A stretch of 37,894 bases of DNA from DATLFI01 sp035524895 (lineage in GTDB: Bacteria > Acidobacteriota > Thermoanaerobaculia > Multivoradales > Multivoraceae). The stretch covers positions 1-37,894 of the forward strand of contig DATLFI010000425.1 in NCBI GenBank assembly GCA_035524895.1, read 5' to 3'. Below, in pieces: positions 1 to 8,351 of this stretch. Below the pieces are notes generated by a model, which saw nothing but the letters and a program-made list of their open reading frames with translations, did no database searches and was not told where the DNA came from. The number at the start of each line of letters is the position of its first letter. Position 1 is the stretch's first letter. The position numbers and the translations under genes were made by a program.

Positions 1-482
1 GTGAACGGCACGGCGAGCGGGCGCTCGTCGTCCGAGAGGTCACGGCGCGCGGCCGCCGCCTCGAAGCGGGCCGAAGCGCGCTCGCTCGACTCGGGCGCGC
101 GCCAGCTCTCGTCGAGCACCACGGCCGGCAGCAGGGCGTCGACGATGCGCCGCCGCTCCGTGGCCACCCACCGCGGGTGGAGCAGCGCGAACGGCGCCCC
201 GAGCTCGATCAGGGCGAGGACCGCGACCGCCACGTCCAACCGTCGCTCGCCGAGCACCGCGACACGCGGGACTTCGGCCGGCCATCCCGACACCGGGGGC
301 GCGCTGTCGAGCGCACCGAGCGCGAGCAACTCCTGGCCGGCTGCTGCGACGCGCCGCGCCAGCTCGACCCAGGTGAGCTCCTCCCCCTCGACGACCAGCG
401 CGATGCCGTCCGGGCGCTCGGCGGCGGCGGCACGCGTCGACAGCGCCGTCGCGGCGGCACGTTCACGCGCCGGCTCGCTCAC
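1..482 (-). CDS. menE: o-succinylbenzoate--CoA ligase (MenE), N-terminal part
   Basis: This is the first ~160 codons of an ANL-family ligase, cut by the left edge of the window. MenE activates o-succinylbenzoate to its CoA thioester in cytosolic menaquinone synthesis. The start is GTG at 482-480, which overlaps the menA stop as GTGA. The N-terminus reads as a typical adenylating-enzyme N-domain: VVEGEELTWVELARRVAAAG, then a VAVLGER...VAVAVLALIELGAPF block where these enzymes have a conserved helix-strand pair. The AMP-binding P-loop and C-terminal domain lie outside the window, so the call depends partly on operon position after menA. The ligase fold is well supported; the specific substrate is inferred from context. 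Confidence 0.82.
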   Translation of the reverse strand, partial: MSEPARERAAATALSTRAAAAERPDGIALVVEGEELTWVELARRVAAAGQELLALGALDSAPPVSGWPAEVPRVAVLGERRLDVAVAVLALIELGAPFALLHPRWVATERRRIVDALLPAVVLDESWRAPESSERASARFEAAAARRDLSDDERPLAVPF

Positions 483-1369
483 CCGCCGCGCCCTCCGAGC
501 GCGAGCCCGGCCGCGAGCAGCACCGAGAACGCCAGCTCGAGCCGACCGGTCCCGCCGAGCGCCGGGTCGAGCGTCCGACCCTCCTCGAGCAGCACGCGCC
601 GCACCAGCGGCACCGCGAGCGGCAGGCTCGCGAGCGGCAGCAGCATAGCGAGCCCAGCGCCCCGCAGCGCGAGCGCCACCGCGGTAGCGTAGGCCAACGC
701 CAGCAGGACGACGTACTCCGCGCGCGCGGCCGATCCGCCGAACCGCACCGCCAGCGTGCGTTTGCCGGCGAGCGCGTCGGTGTGGCGGTCGCGCAGGTTG
801 TTGACCACCAGGATGGCGGTCGCGAGACACCCCACCGGGATCCACGCCCACCAGGCCAGTTCGGGCACCGCGCGGCACTGCACGAACGCGGTGCCGACCA
901 CCGCGACCAGGCCGAAGAAGACCATCACGAACAGGTCGCCGAGGCCCCGGTAGCCGAGCGGGAACGGGCCGAGCGTGTAGGCCAACCCCGAGACCACCGA
1001 CGCGGCGCCGATCGCGACCACCCACCAGCCGGCGAGCCAGGTCAGGTACACACCGCAAAGCGCCGAGGCGCCGAAGGCCAGAACCGTGGCGACCGCCATC
1101 GCGCCCGGCGTCACCCAGCCCGACGCCACCGCGCGCGCAGGCCCCACGCGCCGCTCGTCGTCGGCGCCGCGCCGCGCGTCGCCCAGGTCGTTCGCGAAGT
1201 TGGTGCCGACCTGGATCAGCGTGCCGCCGACGAGCGCCACCAGCGCCGTGCCCGGCTCGAAGCAGCCCGCCCGGAAGGCCAAAGCGCTGCCCACCAGCAC
1301 CGGCGCCAACGCCGCCCAGAGCGTCGCGGGGCGCATCGCGAGCCACCAGCGCCGAAACGTTCCCGGCAA
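479..1369 (-). CDS. menA: 1,4-dihydroxy-2-naphthoate polyprenyltransferase (MenA)
   Basis: Membrane UbiA-family prenyltransferase that attaches the polyprenyl tail to dihydroxynaphthoate, giving demethylmenaquinol. It has 296 residues, close to E. coli MenA. The first Asp-rich motif is NFANDLGDARRGAD at residues 57-70, and the second is NNLRDRHTDALAGKRTLA at 190-207; both bind diphosphate through magnesium. About eight to nine hydrophobic helices follow the usual pattern. The start is TTG at 1369, preceded five bases upstream by AGGGGG; an in-frame ATG 11 codons in (1336) would cut into the conserved RPATLWAALAP start region. It lies 9 bases after menB and overlaps menE by four bases. Confidence 0.95.
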   Translation of the reverse strand: MPGTFRRWWLAMRPATLWAALAPVLVGSALAFRAGCFEPGTALVALVGGTLIQVGTNFANDLGDARRGADDERRVGPARAVASGWVTPGAMAVATVLAFGASALCGVYLTWLAGWWVVAIGAASVVSGLAYTLGPFPLGYRGLGDLFVMVFFGLVAVVGTAFVQCRAVPELAWWAWIPVGCLATAILVVNNLRDRHTDALAGKRTLAVRFGGSAARAEYVVLLALAYATAVALALRGAGLAMLLPLASLPLAVPLVRRVLLEEGRTLDPALGGTGRLELAFSVLLAAGLALGGRGG

Positions 1370-1378
1370 GCCAGCCCC

Positions 1379-2221
1379 CTACGGAAACCGCGTGAACTTG
1401 TCGAAGTCCGGAGCGCGCTTTTCTAAGTACGCGTTGCGACCCTCCTGGCCCTCCTCGGTCATGTAGAAGAGCAGCGTCGCGTTGCCCGCGAGCTCCTGCA
1501 GCCCGGCTTGGCCGTCGCAGTCGGCATTGAGCGCCGACTTCAGGCAGCGAAGCGCCATCGGGCTGTTGCGCAGGATCTCGCGGCACCACTGCAAGGTCTC
1601 CTCCTCGAGCCGATCGAGCGGCACGACGGTGTTGACGAGCCCCATATCGAGCGCCTGTTGCGCGTCGTACTGGCGGCACAGGTACCAGATCTCGCGCGCC
1701 TTCTTCTGGCCGACGATGCGCGCCATGTACGAGGCGCCGTAGCCGCCGTCGAAGCTGCCCACCTTCGGCCCGGTCTGGCCGAAGCGCGCGTTGTCGGCGG
1801 CGATGGTGAGATCGCACACCATGTGCAGCACGTGGCCGCCGCCGATGGCGTAGCCGGCGACCATCGCGATGACCGGCTTGGGCAGGGTGCGGATCTGCCG
1901 CTGCAAGTCGAGCACGTTGAGCCGCGCCACGCCGTCGTCGCCGACGTAGCCAGCCTCGCCGCGCACGCGCTGGTCGCCGCCCGAGCAGAACGCGAGGGGA
2001 CCCTCGCCGGTGAGGATCGCCGCGCCGACGCTCGGATCATCGCGAACGTCGCGGAACGCGCGTTCCATCTCCTGCACCGTCAGCGGCCGGAAGGCGTTGC
2101 GCACCTCGGGCCGGTCGATGGTGATCTTGGCGATGCCCTCGGGCTCGCCGTCGACGAAGGACTTCTCGTAACGGATGTCTTCGAAGTCGAGCCCCTCGAC
2201 GGGGCGCCATAGATGGCTCAT
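1379..2221 (-). CDS. menB: 1,4-dihydroxy-2-naphthoyl-CoA synthase (MenB)
   Basis: Crotonase-family enzyme that cyclises o-succinylbenzoyl-CoA to DHNA-CoA in the cytosol. The protein has 280 residues. The oxyanion-hole region is SGGDQ at 80-84 and GYAIGGGHVLHMVCDL at 123-138; QTGPKVGSFDGGYG (149-162) and the C-terminal MTEEGQEGRNAYLEKR are nearly those of E. coli MenB. Gly151 in QTGPK is the position that, as I recall, marks bicarbonate-dependent type I enzymes; type II enzymes carry an Asp there. The frame stays open far upstream, but the ATG at 2221 is the real start: AGGAG sits six bases before it and homology begins there. A 53-base gap separates it from menH. Confidence 0.97.
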   Translation of the reverse strand: MSHLWRPVEGLDFEDIRYEKSFVDGEPEGIAKITIDRPEVRNAFRPLTVQEMERAFRDVRDDPSVGAAILTGEGPLAFCSGGDQRVRGEAGYVGDDGVARLNVLDLQRQIRTLPKPVIAMVAGYAIGGGHVLHMVCDLTIAADNARFGQTGPKVGSFDGGYGASYMARIVGQKKAREIWYLCRQYDAQQALDMGLVNTVVPLDRLEEETLQWCREILRNSPMALRCLKSALNADCDGQAGLQELAGNATLLFYMTEEGQEGRNAYLEKRAPDFDKFTRFP

Positions 2222-2274
2222 GAGTAGCTCCTGGGTAGCGCGGGGAGGTGGGGTGACGGGTCGGCTATGTCTCA

Positions 2275-3081
2275 TCACGGGGCCTTGGCGGCCTCGTCGC
2301 CGACCGCCCGCATCACTCGCGCTAGCTCGACCGGTGCCTCGAGCAGCAGGTTGTGGCCGCAGCCGGCGAGGACCTCGACACGAGCGCGCGCCATTCTCGA
2401 TGCGGTCGCGCCTGCGACCGCCCGGAACTTGACGTCGCGCTCGCCCACGACCCACCACACCGGTAACGCCACGCTCTCGACACGCGACACGTAGCTCGGC
2501 ATCGCGCCGAGGGAGAGTGTGCGCATCGCACCGGCCAGCGCGCGCGGGTCGTGCCGCAGCCTCGTCCGGAGCTGCCACTCGAGCGCCGGGGTCGGGAGGC
2601 ATCCCTGACCCGCGAACACCGGTTGCCTCTCCCAGGCGGCAGCGAAGGACGCGACACCCTCTCGTTCGAGCAAGAGCGCCCACCGCTCGTCTGCCGCGAC
2701 CCGCGCGGCGCGCTCGGCCTCAGCCTCGAGCCCCGGGTGCGCGGAGACCAGGACCACGGCATCGAACAGCTCCGGGTGCTCGATCGACAGTCCGAGCGCG
2801 AGCCGCCCCCCGAGCGAGTAACCGGCGATGACGCGGCGTTCCCCTGCGACGCGAGCCGATGCGGACGTCAGCTCCGCGATCCGTTCGACTTCTTCTGCGA
2901 ACCCGCCGCGACAGCGACTGCCTTCGACCGTGCCGGCGCCGGCCAGGCCATGGCCACAGAGGCGGGGTGCAATGGGCTCGAGCTGGGGCGACACCTCGGC
3001 AAGCGTTTCGTACCAGCTCGCGGGCGCTCCTGCGAAGCCATGCAGCAGGATCCATCGCACGCCGGCGCCTGGCGCGCTCAC
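2275..3081 (-). CDS. menH: SHCHC synthase, alpha/beta hydrolase (MenH)
   Basis: MenH removes pyruvate from the MenD product SEPHCHC to give SHCHC. The protein has 268 residues, near the usual ~250. The oxyanion loop is ILLHGFAGAP (11-20), the nucleophile elbow is GYSLGG with Ser89, the acid is Asp216 in VVGERDVKF, and the catalytic His is His243 in GCGHNLLLEAP, so the triad is complete. The start is GTG at 3081-3079 and shares four bases with the menD stop (GTGA), which argues for coupled translation. An open frame continues upstream but has no homology. The fold alone would allow other esterases; its place between menD and menB makes MenH the best call. Confidence 0.9.
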   Translation of the reverse strand: MSAPGAGVRWILLHGFAGAPASWYETLAEVSPQLEPIAPRLCGHGLAGAGTVEGSRCRGGFAEEVERIAELTSASARVAGERRVIAGYSLGGRLALGLSIEHPELFDAVVLVSAHPGLEAEAERAARVAADERWALLLEREGVASFAAAWERQPVFAGQGCLPTPALEWQLRTRLRHDPRALAGAMRTLSLGAMPSYVSRVESVALPVWWVVGERDVKFRAVAGATASRMARARVEVLAGCGHNLLLEAPVELARVMRAVGDEAAKAP

Positions 3082-4913
3082 GGCCTGACCCCTGCAGCGC
3101 CTGCTGGCGGACCGGCAGCGGTCCCAGCCATCGCCGAGCGCAGGGCGGCCCGCTCCGCGGCGGCAGCCTGCTCTGGCACGAGCACCTCGAGGACAGAGGC
3201 GCCGGGTCGACGGAGCGCCGTGCGCAGCGCCTCGGCGAGGTCCGCCCGCCCCGCGATGCGGGCGAACGGCAATCCGAAGGCAGCGCTGGCGCCGCCGACG
3301 TCGAGCCCTTGGGGCATCACGAAGTGCGGCAGCGCTCCGGCGCCGGTGCCCGAGGACGCGAGCGGGAGCTGCTCGAAGATCCGACCTCCTCTGTTCTGCA
3401 ACACGACCACCGCGAGCGGGAGCTCGACGTCGCGAAGTGTCGCAAGACCCCCGAGATCGTGCAAGAAGCTCAGATCGCCGAGGAGGAGCGCCGCGGCGGA
3501 CGGCGGCGACGGGCTCCCGGCGAGGGCGACCAACGATCCCGCGACTCCCGAGACGAGCCCGTCGATTCCGGCGAGCCCGCGCTGCGACCACACTCGAAGC
3601 GCACGCGGAAGGGCCGGCGCGAACACCTCCATCGAGCGCACCGGCAGGCTGTTGCCCAGTGCGAGCAGCGCATTCTCGGGAAGCGACTCGGCGACCACGC
3701 GCGCCACGATGCCTTCCCCGTCCTGGCACGCCAACGCCTCGATCGAAGCGCGCGCGGCGTCACACGCGCCCCGCAGCCGTTGGTGCCACGCGCCGCCGGA
3801 GCCCGGCAAGGTCGCCGTACCGAGCTTGGCGCGCAACGCCTCCGCGCAGGCGGCCAGCGGCGCCTGCACCACGAGCGTCGCGGTGCTCACGGGGTCGGGG
3901 AAGCCGTGCTCGGCGACCACCACGTGCTCGCGGACCGAAGGTGCCTCCAGCAGGTCCTCGTAGCCTGCGCTGATCGGCGAGGTGCCGAGCTGCAGCACGA
4001 GGTCGGGATCGAGCCGGCGCCGGGCCACGGCCGAGTCGAGCACGACCGCGAGCTCGTCACACCAGGGGATGCCGGCACGTCGCGAGGCACCCGCGAATCG
4101 AAGCTGGCTCGTCACCTCGGCGAACACCGGGAAGCCGAGGACCCGGAGCAGCGCCAGCACCGCCTCGGTCTCGGCCGCTCGCCAGAACGGCGCGGGTCCG
4201 CAGACCACGAGCGGACGCTCGGCGGAGCGGCATCGCGACGCGAGCTCCGCCAGCGCGGCGTCGCTTGGGGTGCAGATCGGGGACACCACCGCCACCACGC
4301 CCGTCCCGACATCCAGACCGCCGTCGGGCGGGTCCGCTTCGGTCGGCTCGAGCGGCTTGCGCGCGTGGACGTTCACGTGCACCGCGCCCGGTGTAGGCCA
4401 TAGCGTTCGTGCCGCCGCCTGAGCGCCGATACGCCGCGCGGCGCGCAGCACCCGCGGTCGTGGCTCGGCAGCCGGCAGGTCGTAGAAGGCGCGAACGTGC
4501 CGGCCGAACAGGCCGATCTGGTCGGCCGTCTGCGGCGCGCCACAATCCTGACGCTCGTGGGGGCGATCGGCGGTGAGCACGAGGAGCGGCAGGTGCGCCG
4601 CCTCAGCCTCGAGAACCGCCGGGAAGTAGTGGGCTCCGGCCGAGCCTGAGGTGCACAGCAACGCCGAGGGGATTCCGGTCGCGCGGGCCTGGCCGAGCGC
4701 GAAGAAGCCCGCGGACCTCTCGTCGACGATGTCGTGCAGTCGAAGCTCCGGGATCCCTAGCGCAGCGAGCACCAGAGAAGTCGACCGGGAGCCCGGCGAT
4801 ATCACCAGGTCGTGCACCCCGGACGCGACGGCACCTTCGAGCAGCAAGCGGGCCGCGGTGACCTGGACCGCGCCGTCCGACGGATCCGTGAGGCGAACCG
4901 ACTCGTGTGTCAA
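3078..4913 (-). CDS. menD: SEPHCHC synthase (MenD)
   Basis: Thiamine-diphosphate enzyme that joins 2-oxoglutarate-derived succinic semialdehyde to isochorismate. It has 611 residues, slightly longer than E. coli MenD (~556). Family landmarks: VISPGSRST (38-45) for substrate binding, catalytic Glu65 in IVDERSAGFFALG, CTSGSAGAHYFPAV (87-100), and near the C-terminus the ThDP/Mg site LLLGDLSFLHDLGGL followed by VLQNRGGRIFEQLP. The start is TTG at 4913; GGGAGGAG lies nine bases upstream and no better start is nearby. It sits 51 bases after menF and overlaps menH by four bases. Confidence 0.96.
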   Translation of the reverse strand: MTHESVRLTDPSDGAVQVTAARLLLEGAVASGVHDLVISPGSRSTSLVLAALGIPELRLHDIVDERSAGFFALGQARATGIPSALLCTSGSAGAHYFPAVLEAEAAHLPLLVLTADRPHERQDCGAPQTADQIGLFGRHVRAFYDLPAAEPRPRVLRAARRIGAQAAARTLWPTPGAVHVNVHARKPLEPTEADPPDGGLDVGTGVVAVVSPICTPSDAALAELASRCRSAERPLVVCGPAPFWRAAETEAVLALLRVLGFPVFAEVTSQLRFAGASRRAGIPWCDELAVVLDSAVARRRLDPDLVLQLGTSPISAGYEDLLEAPSVREHVVVAEHGFPDPVSTATLVVQAPLAACAEALRAKLGTATLPGSGGAWHQRLRGACDAARASIEALACQDGEGIVARVVAESLPENALLALGNSLPVRSMEVFAPALPRALRVWSQRGLAGIDGLVSGVAGSLVALAGSPSPPSAAALLLGDLSFLHDLGGLATLRDVELPLAVVVLQNRGGRIFEQLPLASSGTGAGALPHFVMPQGLDVGGASAAFGLPFARIAGRADLAEALRTALRRPGASVLEVLVPEQAAAAERAALRSAMAGTAAGPPAGAAGVRP

Positions 4914-4964
4914 CTAGCGACTCTCCTCCCGGACGAGGCGGGGCGCCGACCCAGGCACACCATG

Positions 4965-6479
4965 TCAGACCGGCTGGGCCACCCGAGCATCCCACCCAGC
5001 CGGCTCCAGATCCGGCGTCTCCTGCAGTGCCGAGCGGGCCGGCTCGAGCTTGAGGTCGGTCTCGCGAAGCTCTGCCTCCGGATCCGAGCCCTCGACCACG
5101 CCCGCGCCGGCATAGAGAAAGGCGCGCGACGGCGTCACCAGCATCGCGCGCAGCGCCACGCGGAAGTCGCCGTCACCCGCATCGTCGAACCAGCCCACGG
5201 GGCCGGCGTACCACCCGCGCAGCGACTCCTCCTGCTCGGCCAGCCATCGGCCGGCCGCGGCTACCGGATAGCCCGCGACTGCAGGGGTCGGGTGGAGGCG
5301 CTCCACCAACTCGAGCACGTGCCGGCGCTCTCGCAGCTCGCCATCGATCTCGGTCTCGAGGTGGAGCACGTGCTGCAGCGCGAGCACCTGCGGCTCTGCC
5401 GCCCAGTCGAGCCGCGAGCAGAGCGGGCGTAGCCGCTCGACGAGATGGCGTACGACCCAGGCATGCTCGCGGCGATCCTTGGGCCGGCTCGAGAGTCGTC
5501 GGGCGGCGTCGGCGCGCTGGCTGTCGGCATCCTCCGCAGACTGGCCCGGACGGCCCGCGCGCTCGGAACCGGCAAGAGCGTGGGTCTCGACCAGTCTGCC
5601 GAGCAGCCGCACCAATCGTTCCGGCGTGGCGCCCACGAAAGCACGATCGCCGCGCACGATCGCAAACAGCGCCGACGACTTCGGCGCGCCGGCGCGTCCG
5701 AATCGCGCCAGCAGCGATACCAGGTCGACCGGTGCCGACAGGTCGATTTCGACGCGCCGCACCGGCACCAGCTTGCGCGCCCGCCCGGTCGCGATGGCGA
5801 CGAGGGCTCGCTCGACCGTGTCGCGGTAACGCTGCCGGCGCGCGGGAGCGCCGTCGTGCGCTTCCTCGTCGTTGCAGTGCGTCTCGCGCTCGATGCCGCT
5901 CAGGACCGGCGTCGCGTCGGGCGAGCACAGCGCGGCGACGATGTCATCCAACTCGGCGAGAGCCCGCTCGAGTGCCGTCTCGACCTCGGTGGCGCCGGAG
6001 AGTGCGAGCACCGCGACGTTGGCGACGCCGTCGCCGCCGACCAGCCAGCGGGGCAGCACCATCTCGGAGTCACCGAAGCCGTCCCACGGTGGCGACTCGG
6101 CGCTGCCGCTCGCGAACGAGAGGCCACCGAACCACCGCGCGCGCGAGCCTGCGAGCGCCCGCGCGCCGGGTGCCAGCTCGAACCAGCGCAGCCCGGCGGA
6201 GGCGCGCTCCGCCGCGGAGCGCAGCTCCACGAAGCGCTCGGCGCCGTGACCCCGCAGGCATAGCGCAGCGCCGAGCCCCACCCAGGTCTCCTCCGCCGAG
6301 CGCCACAGGAACGCATCGCCAGCGTGCAGAGCGAGCACCGCAGCCGGGTCTCCTTCGGGCAGCGGCAGCGCGATCAGCCCCGTCTCGTCCGGCCGCAGCC
6401 TGCGCAGCGCCTCCGCGATACCAATCTGCAGCGCGGCTCGACCGAGCACGAGCCCGCCTTTCGGCGCCGCCACGCTCAT
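4965..6479 (-). CDS. menF: isochorismate synthase (MenF)
   Basis: Converts chorismate to isochorismate, the entry step of menaquinone synthesis. The protein has 504 residues, about 70 more than E. coli MenF, with the extra length in a poorly conserved N-terminal half. The chorismate-binding domain starts near residue 215: Lys236 in ARKLVPVRRVEI aligns with the general-base lysine of isochorismate synthases, FVGATPERLVRL (281-292), HALAGSERAGRP (300-311), REHAWVVRHL (337-346), HLETEIDG (373-380), and the Mg-binding AELRETDLK (469-477). ATG at 6479 overlaps the ubiE stop (ATGA) and has GAGGAGGAG upstream. The open frame continuing to 7463 is a shadow of ubiE. Confidence 0.93.
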   Translation of the reverse strand: MSVAAPKGGLVLGRAALQIGIAEALRRLRPDETGLIALPLPEGDPAAVLALHAGDAFLWRSAEETWVGLGAALCLRGHGAERFVELRSAAERASAGLRWFELAPGARALAGSRARWFGGLSFASGSAESPPWDGFGDSEMVLPRWLVGGDGVANVAVLALSGATEVETALERALAELDDIVAALCSPDATPVLSGIERETHCNDEEAHDGAPARRQRYRDTVERALVAIATGRARKLVPVRRVEIDLSAPVDLVSLLARFGRAGAPKSSALFAIVRGDRAFVGATPERLVRLLGRLVETHALAGSERAGRPGQSAEDADSQRADAARRLSSRPKDRREHAWVVRHLVERLRPLCSRLDWAAEPQVLALQHVLHLETEIDGELRERRHVLELVERLHPTPAVAGYPVAAAGRWLAEQEESLRGWYAGPVGWFDDAGDGDFRVALRAMLVTPSRAFLYAGAGVVEGSDPEAELRETDLKLEPARSALQETPDLEPAGWDARVAQPV

Positions 6480-7243
6480 CGAGTCTCCTCCTCGGCCGGG
6501 CGACGCGCGACAAAGAGCGTGCAGGCGCCCAATCCGAGCGCGGAGACGTCCAACACCTCGAGCCCCGCCGTCACCAGCATCCGCGCGAACTCCGGCGGCT
6601 CCGGGAACGCCGCCATCGAGCGCTGGAGATACCGGTACTCGGCTGACGACGCCAGCAGCGCGCCGATCCTCGGTACCACTCGCCGCACCCAGAAGCGCGA
6701 CAGCGGCGCCAGCCAACCCGCCCTGGGCTCGGCGAGCTCGAGGATGGCCACACGCCCCCCGGGACGAAGCACGCGCGTGATCTCGCGCAGCGCGCGCTCG
6801 CGGGCGGGCACGTTGCGGATGCCAAAAGCCATGGTCACCGCGTCGAAGGAGCCCTCCGCGAACGGCAGGTCCTCGGCGACTCCCTCGCTCCAACGACAGC
6901 TCTCGGCCTGCGCCGGCCGAGCCTTCGCGCGCGCGCGTTCGAGCATGCCCCGCGACGGGTCGAGGCCGACCACCTCGGTCTCCGGGTGGCGAGTCGCCAG
7001 CGCGAACGCGACGTCGCCGGTGCCCGTAGCGAGGTCGAGCACCCGAGCGCCCGGGCGCAACTCGACCGCGGAGACCAGCCGGCGCCGCCACCGCCGATCG
7101 AGGCCGAGGGACAACACCCGGTTGAGCAGGTCGTAGCGCCCGGAAATCCGATCGAACATCGTGCCCGAGCCGTCGGCCTTCTCGCCCGGGGACTCGCCAC
7201 CGGAACGGGGCAGGACCATGCCGCTGCCGCGCACCACAGCCAT
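6476..7243 (-). CDS. ubiE: demethylmenaquinone methyltransferase (UbiE/MenG)
   Basis: SAM-dependent C-methyltransferase for the last step of menaquinone synthesis. The protein has 255 residues, like E. coli UbiE (251). UbiE hallmarks are present: MFDRISGRYDLLNRVLSLGLDRRWR spans residues 29-53, SAM motif I VLDLATGTGD is at 68-77, TMAFGIRNV at 137-145, and motif III LRPGGRVAILELAEP follows. The ATG at 7243 is two bases past the stop of the polyprenyl synthase; an internal ATG at 7219 is an alternative, and neither has a strong ribosome site. No ubiquinone genes are seen, so the MenG role is inferred from context. Confidence 0.93.
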   Translation of the reverse strand: MAVVRGSGMVLPRSGGESPGEKADGSGTMFDRISGRYDLLNRVLSLGLDRRWRRRLVSAVELRPGARVLDLATGTGDVAFALATRHPETEVVGLDPSRGMLERARAKARPAQAESCRWSEGVAEDLPFAEGSFDAVTMAFGIRNVPARERALREITRVLRPGGRVAILELAEPRAGWLAPLSRFWVRRVVPRIGALLASSAEYRYLQRSMAAFPEPPEFARMLVTAGLEVLDVSALGLGACTLFVARRPAEEETR

Positions 7244-7245
7244 GC

Positions 7246-8319
7246 TCAGTGCCGCCGGTGCAGGGTCGCTTCCGCGACCAGCTCGAGCGCGCGGGTCGCC
7301 TCGCTCGCGGGCAACGCGGCGAGGCAGGCTCGCGCGCGGCCGATCTCCGCCGCCGCCAGCGTCTGGCTCTCGGCGACCGCTCCGCTCTCGTGCAGGCGCC
7401 GCTGCACGATGCGGCAGAGGTCCAGCGACGGCTCCTGACCGAGCCTTGCGTAGTCGAGCACACGCTCGACGTGCGCGCGCAGATCCACGTCGCGCTCCAG
7501 CGCGACCAGCAACGGGTACGTCATCTTGCCTTCCCGCAGATCCGTGAACAGCGCCTTGCCGGTGACCGCCGGATCGCCGGTGAGATCGAGCAGATCGTCG
7601 ACGATCTGGAATGCCAGGCCGAGATGGCGGCCGAAGTCGCCGAGGGCGGCGCACCCGGCGGGCCCGAGCCCGCCCGCGGCCGCCCCGGCGCGCAGGGCCC
7701 AGCCGAAGAGCGTGGCGGACTTGCCCTCGGCGATATCGAGGTAGACATCTCGCCGGGTGTCGAGCCGGCCGCGACACTCGAGCTGCAGCGACTCGGCGCG
7801 GATCATCTCCGCGATCACCTGGAGCAGCAGGTCGAGGGTGCCGGGCACGGCTGCCCGCCGCACACGCTGCAGCGCCTCGATCAGCAGCCAGTCGCCGGCG
7901 AAGATCGAAGCCGCGTTGCCGTACTCGGCACGCGCCGCGACGTGGCCGCGACGCTCGGTGGCCAGATCGACCACGTCGTCGTGGAGCAGCGTCGCGTTGT
8001 GCACCAGCTCCGCAGCGACTGCCAGGTCGATCGCCGGCCGCGACGAGCCGGAACCGACCCGCGCCGCGAGCAGGACGCAGAGCGGCCGCAGGCGCTTGCC
8101 GCCCTGCGTCAGCAGGTGCGCGGCCGCTCGCTCCGAGAGCCGCTCCCCGCCGCGGAGCTCGTCGAGCTCGATCTCGAGCTGCACCAGGTCGTCCTGGACG
8201 ATGCCGATGAGCTCGCCGAGATCCACCGCGAGGCGTTCCAGGCCGTGCTCGAGGCACAGGCTGCGCAAGCGATCCAGCACCTCGACGCGCGAGGTGGCGT
8301 TGGGGGTCTCGGTCAGCAT
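7246..8319 (-). CDS. long-chain trans-polyprenyl diphosphate synthase
   Basis: Builds the polyprenyl tail used by MenA by adding isopentenyl diphosphate to an allylic primer. The protein has 357 residues. GGKRLRPL (73-80), the first Asp-rich motif LLHDDVVD (111-118), GNAASIFAGDWL (134-144) and the second motif FQIVDDLLDLTGD (237-249) are all present and intact, as is GKMTYPLL (264-271). Small residues before the first motif (HNATLL) fit octaprenyl or heptaprenyl synthases such as IspB rather than farnesyl or geranylgeranyl synthases; the exact chain length cannot be read. The start is ATG 8319, with GGAGAAGGGA upstream. It lies 32 bases after the regulator gene and 2 bases before ubiE. Confidence 0.93.
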   Translation of the reverse strand: MLTETPNATSRVEVLDRLRSLCLEHGLERLAVDLGELIGIVQDDLVQLEIELDELRGGERLSERAAAHLLTQGGKRLRPLCVLLAARVGSGSSRPAIDLAVAAELVHNATLLHDDVVDLATERRGHVAARAEYGNAASIFAGDWLLIEALQRVRRAAVPGTLDLLLQVIAEMIRAESLQLECRGRLDTRRDVYLDIAEGKSATLFGWALRAGAAAGGLGPAGCAALGDFGRHLGLAFQIVDDLLDLTGDPAVTGKALFTDLREGKMTYPLLVALERDVDLRAHVERVLDYARLGQEPSLDLCRIVQRRLHESGAVAESQTLAAAEIGRARACLAALPASEATRALELVAEATLHRRH

Positions 8320-8351
8320 CGCAGTTCCCTTCTCCAGTCCCTTCTCCAGCT

